A stretch of DNA of 11,280 nt from F23-B02 sp963625655 (GTDB lineage: Bacteria > Bacillota > Clostridia > Oscillospirales > Oscillospiraceae), in NCBI GenBank assembly GCA_963625655.1, contig CAVFTS010000036.1, forward strand, positions 1 through 11,280, read 5' to 3'. This document shows positions 6,832-11,280 of this stretch, in pieces (the stretch's first letter is position 1; every line of letters starts with the position of its first letter). A program made the translations under genes and the position numbers. Below the pieces are notes generated by a model. It saw only the letters and a program-made list of their open reading frames with translations. It searched no databases and was not told where the DNA came from.

Positions 6832-8037
6832 TCAGTTCAGAAAATCACGAAGCTTCTTGCTGCGGCTGGGGTGACGCAGCTTGCGCAGCGCCTTTGCCTC
6901 GATCTGACGGATGCGCTCACGGGTGACGTTGAATTCCTTGCCGACCTCCTCAAGGGTGCGGGTACGGCCGTCAACGATGCCGAAGCGCAGCTCCAGAACC
7001 TTTTTCTCCCTCGGCGTAAGCGTATTTAAAACCTCTATGAGCTGCTCCTTTAAAAGAGAGAAGCTTGCCGCTTCGGACGGCTCCGATGCGTCCTCGTCGG
7101 GGATAAAGTCGCCGAGGTGGGAGTCCTCCTCCTCACCGATAGGCGTTTCGAGCGACACCGGCTCCTGCGCTATTTTGAGAATGTCACGCACCTTATCGAC
7201 GGGCATACCCATCTCTGCGGCGATCTCCTCCGCCGAGGGATCGTGACCCAGCTCCTGAAGAAGCTGGCGGGACACTCTTATGACCTTGTTTATCGTTTCG
7301 ACCATGTGGACGGGAATCCTTATGGTGCGTGCCTGATCCGCTATCGCACGGGTTATCGCCTGACGTATCCACCACGTCGCATAGGTCGAGAACTTGTAGC
7401 CCTTGGTATAGTCGAACTTTTCGACCGCCTTTATAAGACCGAGGTTGCCCTCCTGAATGAGGTCGAGAAACAGCATTCCCCTGCCGACGTAGCGCTTTGC
7501 GATGGACACGACAAGGCGCAAATTAGCCTCCGCCATGCGGCGCTTTGCCTCCTCGTCACCCTCGCTCATGCGTATCGCAAGTGCGACCTCCTCTTCCGGA
7601 GTCAGAAGCGGCACCTTGCCTATCTCCTTGAGGTACATACGCACGGGGTCGTCGGTCGAGTAATTGTCCGCCATGGTCTCGGTTTCGTGGATCTCCTCCT
7701 CCGTGACCTCCTCGATCTCCTCAAGCTCCGGGATAATGCCGTCGTCGTCCAAAATGGGCAGCAGATCGTCGCCGCCGATGTCCACCTCGATGCCCGCCGC
7801 TTCAAGCGACTCGTAGAACTTGCCTATGGCTTCGGGGTCGATACCCGCCTCGTCGAGCGCTGCGATCTCCTTTGCGGAGATCTTGCCGTTCTTCTTCGCC
7901 CTTGCAAAAAGCTCGCCGAGTCTTTCCTCCGGACTCTTTGCCTCCTGCGGCTTCTTGTCGTCGGAAAGCTCCGCTGCGGGCTGTACGTTTTCGACCACGC
8001 TTTCGTCGGCTTCGTTTTTGCCGGTAGTTTTGCTCAT
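6832..8037 (-). CDS. rpoD: Primary RNA polymerase sigma factor RpoD (SigA)
   Basis: A 401-aa housekeeping sigma factor, which directs core RNA polymerase to -35/-10 promoters. Region 1.1 (about 38-95) is followed by an acidic linker (about 96-125), region 1.2 (about 130-160), region 2 with core-binding GMLFLDLIQEGN (187-198) and the -10 reading YATWWIRQAIT (219-229), region 3 with VHMVETIN, the finger DSHLGDFIPDED (305-316), and region 4.2 helix VTRERIRQIEAKALRKL (371-387). The linked start is the ATG one base after the dnaG stop, with GGGGG eight bases upstream inside the end of dnaG; an in-frame ATG 45 bases earlier lies within dnaG and has a poorer site. The order dgt-dnaG-rpoD is the expected Firmicute operon, and its region 2.2 is the more canonical of the pair. 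Confidence 0.95.
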   Translation of the reverse strand: MSKTTGKNEADESVVENVQPAAELSDDKKPQEAKSPEERLGELFARAKKNGKISAKEIAALDEAGIDPEAIGKFYESLEAAGIEVDIGGDDLLPILDDDGIIPELEEIEEVTEEEIHETETMADNYSTDDPVRMYLKEIGKVPLLTPEEEVALAIRMSEGDEEAKRRMAEANLRLVVSIAKRYVGRGMLFLDLIQEGNLGLIKAVEKFDYTKGYKFSTYATWWIRQAITRAIADQARTIRIPVHMVETINKVIRVSRQLLQELGHDPSAEEIAAEMGMPVDKVRDILKIAQEPVSLETPIGEEEDSHLGDFIPDEDASEPSEAASFSLLKEQLIEVLNTLTPREKKVLELRFGIVDGRTRTLEEVGKEFNVTRERIRQIEAKALRKLRHPSRSKKLRDFLN

Positions 8038-8038
8038 A

Positions 8039-9784
8039 TTATTGTCCCCCATATCCTTTGGTTTTTTTATACTTATTCGCAAGGCTCAAAAGGTCGCTGC
8101 CCGGTTCGCTCAGCTCCTTCTGCTGCCTTATTCTCTCTATGTAGTCGGCGAGTGCTTTATCACCGTTTCGCAGCGCCTCCGGCTTTTGCAAAAGCTCCGC
8201 AAGCAGCGAAACCTCCTCCGGCGGCAGAGCCGCACTCATGGAAGCAATGCTCACAATGTCGCCGCTTTCGACCTTGCTTTTCAGCACTCTGTATATATCC
8301 GCCAGCGCAGGCGAGGTAAAATCCTCCGGCGGCGGAAGCTCCTTGCCCCGGCACAGCCCCTGATCGAGAAACAGCAGTCGGATAAGCCCCTCCTCGGCGG
8401 TCGCAGAGCGGAGGTTTTCGTAGCGGAACTCCTTCTCCCTCGGTTGAGACATTTTTTCGGGGCGGCTCTGCTCACGGTCGCTCTGCTTTTGCGCAGACGC
8501 CAGCGCCCGCTTTCTGCGGCGCTCGACCTCGGAGACGACCAGCTCCTTTGTCATGCCCGTCATCGAAGCGATGCGCATTGCGTAGACCTGACGCTCCACC
8601 GAGCCGGGAAGCTGCGCTACCATATCCGCCGCCGCCTTGACGAAGGCGACCTTTTCCTCGTCGACCGTGAGGTCAAACTTGTCCGTGATGCTTTGCAGAC
8701 GGTAGTCGATGTGGTTCTCGCTCTTTTCGAGGAGGTTGCGGAATGCGTCCGCACCCTTGGCCTTTATATACTCGTCGGGGTCCTTTGCGCCCGAAAGACT
8801 GAGTACACGAACCTTTAAGTCGAGCTTTTCGAGCAGACCAATCGCCCTTGAGGACGCCTTGCGCCCCGCCTCATCGTTGTCGTAGGCGATGACGACCTCG
8901 CTCGTGTAGCGTGAAATGAGCCGAGCCTGCTCCGGTGTGAGCGAGGTGCCGAGAGACGCAACGGCGGAGTCGAAGCCCGCCTGATGCATCATCACAACGT
9001 CTATATTTCCCTCGGATAGAATTATATATCCGCTCTTCGACTTTTTAGCCAGGTTTAATCCGAAAAGATTGCGGCTCTTGTTGAATACCGATGTTTCGGG
9101 GCTGTTCATGTACTTCGGCTCGCCGTCGCCGAGTATTCTGCCGGAAAAGCCGATAACGTCACCCTTGACGTCGATGACGGGAAACATGAGCCTGTTGCGG
9201 AAGGTATCGTAATGACCGCCGTTTTTTCCGGCTCTGACAAGTCCCGCATCCTTCATCTCAAATTCGGAGTAGCCCTTTTTCGTCATGGCCTTTATAAGCC
9301 CGTCCCATGAGTCGGGCGCATAGCCCAGACCGAAGCGCTTTGCGGTCTGCGGGCTGAGTCTGCGCCGTTCCATGTAATTTATTGCGGCGGCGCCCTCAGG
9401 CAAGGAAAGGCAGGAGTAGAAAAACTTTGCGGCGTCCCGATTCAGGTCGAGCATACGTCTGCGCTTTTTGCTCTCTCTGCCGTCCTCCTGCTCCGGGATC
9501 GCCATGCCCGCACGCTTTGCGAGAAACTCCACCGCCTCCGGAAACGTGAGATTTTCTATCTCCATGATGAAGTTTATCACACCGCCGCCCTTGCCGCAGC
9601 CGAAGCAATGGTATATCTGCCTGTCCGGCGACACGGAAAACGACGGCGTTTTCTCGCTGTGAAACGGACACAGCCCGAAAAGATTCGCTCCGCTTTTTTT
9701 GCCGAGGCGCACATATGAGCCAACGACGTCAACGATGTCGCTGCGCTCCGTAAGCTCCTGCAAAAAGCTTTCGGAAAATGCCAT
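8039..9784 (-). CDS. dnaG: DNA primase
   Basis: A 581-aa primase that makes RNA primers at the replication fork together with the DnaB-type helicase. The N-terminal CHC2 zinc finger has C39, H42, C60 and C63. The RNA polymerase/TOPRIM core carries E258 in SEGNIDVV, D301 and D303 in YDNDEAG, and KDPDEY (334-339). The C-terminal part (about 455-581) is the divergent helicase-interacting region. The length is normal for Firmicutes. EGNID replaces the more common EGYMD wording, with the catalytic glutamate kept. The start follows AAGGAGG by five bases. It lies 24 bp after the dgt stop and its own stop is one base from the rpoD start, which indicates one transcript with coupled translation. Confidence 0.97.
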   Translation of the reverse strand: MAFSESFLQELTERSDIVDVVGSYVRLGKKSGANLFGLCPFHSEKTPSFSVSPDRQIYHCFGCGKGGGVINFIMEIENLTFPEAVEFLAKRAGMAIPEQEDGRESKKRRRMLDLNRDAAKFFYSCLSLPEGAAAINYMERRRLSPQTAKRFGLGYAPDSWDGLIKAMTKKGYSEFEMKDAGLVRAGKNGGHYDTFRNRLMFPVIDVKGDVIGFSGRILGDGEPKYMNSPETSVFNKSRNLFGLNLAKKSKSGYIILSEGNIDVVMMHQAGFDSAVASLGTSLTPEQARLISRYTSEVVIAYDNDEAGRKASSRAIGLLEKLDLKVRVLSLSGAKDPDEYIKAKGADAFRNLLEKSENHIDYRLQSITDKFDLTVDEEKVAFVKAAADMVAQLPGSVERQVYAMRIASMTGMTKELVVSEVERRRKRALASAQKQSDREQSRPEKMSQPREKEFRYENLRSATAEEGLIRLLFLDQGLCRGKELPPPEDFTSPALADIYRVLKSKVESGDIVSIASMSAALPPEEVSLLAELLQKPEALRNGDKALADYIERIRQQKELSEPGSDLLSLANKYKKTKGYGGQ

Positions 9785-9808
9785 ATTGCCCTCCTTTCCA
9801 AAATTGCG

Positions 9809-10813
9809 TCACTTGACGCTCCATGCGGCGGGAATGAATATCTCGCCGAATTTTTCGATCGCATAGCCGTCCGTCATGCCGGACACATAGTCGCACACCG
9901 CACGCTCCAAGCCGTCCCTTGCGGCTATCTGCGTGTACTCCTGCGGCAGCTCCCACGGGTGCTTTAGGTAAAACTCGAATATGCCGCCGAGTATGCCGTC
10001 CACCTTGCCCTCCTCGCTCTTTGCGACGGGGTTCGTGTACACGTCGGAGTACATGAAGTCGTGGAACACGTCGTATGCCTCCTGCATCGCAGGCGACATT
10101 TTTATCTCACCGCCGCCGCTGTTTGCCACGAGGTCCTTTATAAACGAGTCGATGCGCTCGCTGTTGCGGTTACCGCAGCGCTGTCTGACCACGGCGGGCA
10201 GGTCGCTGTTTTTGAGTATACCGGCACGAACGGCGTCGTCCATGTCGTGGTTTATGTAGGCAATGCGGTCGGACAGCCTGACGCATATCGCCTCAAGCGT
10301 GTCGTCGGGTGCGCCGTGCGTGTGGTGCAGGATGCCCATCCTCGTCTCGTAGCAGAGGTTAAGCCCCCTGCCGTCACGCTCGATGCAGTCCACGACTCGA
10401 AGGCTCTGCTCGTAGTGGTTAAAGCCGCCGGAGCAAAGCTTTCGAAGCGCACGCTCGCCGGCGTGTCCGAAGGGCGTGTGACCGAGGTCGTGACCGAGGG
10501 CTATCGCCTCCGTCAGATCCTCGTTAAGCTCCAGCGCCCGTGCAAGCGTTCGGGCAAGTCTGCTGACCTCCAGCGTGTGCGTCAGTCTCGTGCGGTAGTG
10601 GTCGCCCTCCGGACGGAGGAAAACCTGAGTCTTGTGCTTTAAGCGGCGAAACGCCTTGCTGTGCGTGATTCGGTCAATGTCCCGCTGAAAGCAGGTGCGT
10701 ATGCGGCATTCGGGTTCGTCTATCGCCCTGCCTGCCGAATTGACCGACAAAAGTCCGTAGCTGCCGATAAACATACGCTCGGCAAGCTCTCTTTTTTCTC
10801 TCGGCTCCGCCAT
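9809..10813 (-). CDS. dgt: dGTPase-like deoxynucleoside triphosphate triphosphohydrolase
   Basis: A 334-aa HD-domain enzyme that cleaves dNTPs (classically dGTP) to the nucleoside and triphosphate and so adjusts the DNA precursor pool. The metal site is seen as H79 (RTRLTHTLEV), H108/D109 (ALGHDLGH) and D182 (RLSDRIAYINHD). The N-terminal ITHSKAFRRLKHKTQVF (50-66) is a family signature. The length of about 330 aa fits the shorter, type 2 bacterial subfamily. The start is preceded by AAAGGAG with nine bases between. It is the first gene of the dgt-dnaG-rpoD-rpoD2 operon, with its own leader and AT-tract region upstream. Substrate preference within the family is not readable from the sequence. 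Confidence 0.94.
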   Translation of the reverse strand: MAEPREKRELAERMFIGSYGLLSVNSAGRAIDEPECRIRTCFQRDIDRITHSKAFRRLKHKTQVFLRPEGDHYRTRLTHTLEVSRLARTLARALELNEDLTEAIALGHDLGHTPFGHAGERALRKLCSGGFNHYEQSLRVVDCIERDGRGLNLCYETRMGILHHTHGAPDDTLEAICVRLSDRIAYINHDMDDAVRAGILKNSDLPAVVRQRCGNRNSERIDSFIKDLVANSGGGEIKMSPAMQEAYDVFHDFMYSDVYTNPVAKSEEGKVDGILGGIFEFYLKHPWELPQEYTQIAARDGLERAVCDYVSGMTDGYAIEKFGEIFIPAAWSVK

Positions 10814-10926
10814 TTGCCCTTGCTCCTTTCGGTCGTAAAAAATCTCTCTAATATACTTATACGACGCAAATTCTTATTTCCCTTTATTTTTTTTGAAAAA
10901 TTTTTTATTTTTTTGAAAAAATTTTT
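10814..10926 (-). promoter_or_regulatory. AT-tract leader and promoter region of the dgt operon
   Basis: This region must hold the promoter of the operon. On the minus strand overlapping -10-like boxes TATAAG and TATATT occur at about 10845-10863, but no good -35 is correctly spaced. Further upstream two similar A/T-run units (10886-10906 and 10907-10926) repeat with about 20-bp spacing, in phase with two helical turns. They could act as a curved or UP-element-like activator; this is inferred. Confidence 0.4.
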
Positions 10927-10950
10927 CGGCACCGCCGTTTTGCGGTGCCG
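10916..10950 (-). terminator. Intrinsic terminator upstream of dgt
   Basis: A 9-bp stem, CGGCACCGC (10927-10935) with GCGGTGCCG (10942-10950), encloses a 6-base loop. On the minus strand it is followed by five A and six T. It would stop transcripts coming leftward from the tRNA region before the dgt promoter. Confidence 0.7.
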
Positions 10951-10980
10951 ATGGGCCGAATTTTACGCTTTACGAAGAAA

Positions 10981-11012
10981 GTCGTCGCAAGCTGAGCGAA
11001 GCTTGCGACGAC
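10981..11012 (-). terminator. Strong hairpin directly after the tRNA-like element
   Basis: A perfect 13-bp stem, GTCGTCGCAAGCT (10981-10993) with its complement at 11000-11012, encloses a 6-base loop. On the minus strand TTTCTTCG follows, a weak T-run. It starts one base after the CCA of the tRNA-like element, just as the terminator at 11194-11225 starts right after the real tRNA-Lys. A terminator role is likely but not certain. Confidence 0.5.
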
Positions 11013-11013
11013 G

Positions 11014-11138
11014 TGGTGCTCCGGCGGAGATTCGAGCTCCGGCTTTTGCCGCACTTCGTGCGGAAAAGCGTGAGTGATTTAAAGCCCGTCGGCTCGCCGC
11101 AGAAGCGGCAACCGCCGACGACGGCAAGTGTCCGGAGT
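11014..11138 (-). pseudogene. tRNA-like element with a CCA end; degenerate tRNA or novel tRNA-like RNA
   Basis: Read on the minus strand, CTCCGG (11137-11132) pairs with CCGGAG (11024-11019) as an acceptor stem, followed by A and CCA (11016-11014). A T-arm CGGAG/CTCCG (11041-11037 with 11029-11025) stacks directly on it; its loop is CTCGAAT, with C in place of the near-invariant T54. The D side is an enlarged hairpin (CGTCGGC 11120-11114 with GCCGACG 11093-11087, plus an inner GCCGC/GCGGC). The variable side is a 12-bp hairpin with one bulge (11069-11042). The segment between contains CTTTAAA, which looks like an anticodon loop but has no pairing stem. The last 29 bases match the tRNA-Lys 3' end at 27 positions. 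Canonical tRNA function is unlikely. Confidence 0.5.
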
Positions 11139-11193
11139 TCTTGATAAAGCAATTTAATAACGCTTTTTCACCATTCACTATTACTTATCAGCT

Positions 11194-11225
11194 GAAAACA
11201 GACGGTCAAACGACCGTCTGTTTTC
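11194..11225 (-). terminator. Terminator of the tRNA-Lys transcript
   Basis: A perfect 14-bp stem, GAAAACAGACGGTC (11194-11207) with its complement at 11212-11225, encloses a 4-base loop. On the minus strand it begins on the base after the tRNA CCA and ends in TTTTC, so it is a compact tRNA terminator. Confidence 0.85.
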
Positions 11226-11280
11226 TGGTGCTCCAGCGGAGATTCGAACTCCGGACACCCTGCTTAAAAGGCAGGTGCTC
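11226..11280 (-). tRNA. tRNA-Lys (UUU), 3' part, cut by the window end
   Basis: On the minus strand the sequence shows the anticodon stem CCTGC/GCAGG around loop CTTTTAA (anticodon UUU, lysine), then the T-arm CGGAG-TTCGAAT-CTCCG, the acceptor strand CTGGAGC, discriminator A and an encoded CCA at 11226-11228. About the first 21 nucleotides (5' acceptor strand and most of the D-arm) lie beyond the window. Its terminator follows at once. Confidence 0.93.

Noticed and set aside
7117..8319. A 400-aa open frame on the plus strand
   Set aside because: It is antisense to rpoD and the end of dnaG, both unmistakable. Long antisense frames are expected in GC-rich coding DNA.
11070..11090. CTTTAAA as an anticodon loop with anticodon UUA (an ochre suppressor tRNA)
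   Set aside because: The flanking bases pair at only a minority of the five stem positions, so no working anticodon stem forms. The T54 change also argues against an active tRNA.
10963..11178. A 71-aa open frame on the minus strand
   Set aside because: It crosses the tRNA-like element and two hairpins, has no good ribosome binding site that I can see, and is arginine/serine/alanine-rich in the manner of translated structured RNA.

Overview
The window looks like a chromosomal core region of a moderately GC-rich, low-redundancy Firmicute, most likely a gut-type Clostridia (Oscillospiraceae/Ruminococcaceae-like). The reasons are the gene order dgt-dnaG-rpoD, strong AGGAGG-type ribosome binding sites, an OmpR-family regulator / sensor kinase / HtrA operon of Firmicute style, and a standalone RNA methyltransferase of the YpsC type. 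The lineage is inferred from protein style and gene order, not from any search.

Layout. Positions 1-245 have no gene but hold a nested inverted repeat and a 14-bp tandem repeat. A THUMP-domain 23S rRNA methyltransferase (246-1358, minus) is transcribed divergently from a three-gene plus-strand operon: response regulator (1518-2204), sensor histidine kinase (2201-3622, ATGA overlap) and membrane-anchored HtrA/DegP-like serine protease (3642-4958). A recognisable promoter faces each way in the 159-bp gap between them. Directly after the protease stop codon come two 117-bp tandem copies of a foldable element plus an 18-bp start of a third, closed by a strong bidirectional terminator (5211-5248). 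A lone 90-aa phage-type holin follows on the minus strand (5252-5524).

The right half is a minus-strand replication/transcription operon: dgt-like dNTPase (9809-10813), DNA primase dnaG (8039-9784), primary sigma factor rpoD (6832-8037) and a second, shorter rpoD paralogue (5696-6811), closed by a terminator at 5640-5674. The tandem pair of complete primary-type sigma factors is the most unusual gene-level feature. By hand count they share about 84% of residues from region 1.2 onward and contain an 83-bp stretch with no base difference.

The right edge (10814-11280) has no protein gene. It holds an AT-tract leader for dgt, terminator hairpins, the 3' part of a tRNA-Lys(UUU) gene cut by the window end, and a 125-nt tRNA-like element. 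That element has a T-arm, acceptor stem and CCA like the tRNA-Lys, an enlarged D-side hairpin and a long variable-side hairpin, but no proper anticodon stem. It and the 117-bp structured repeats are the best candidates for something undescribed. Neither can be proven from this sequence alone.
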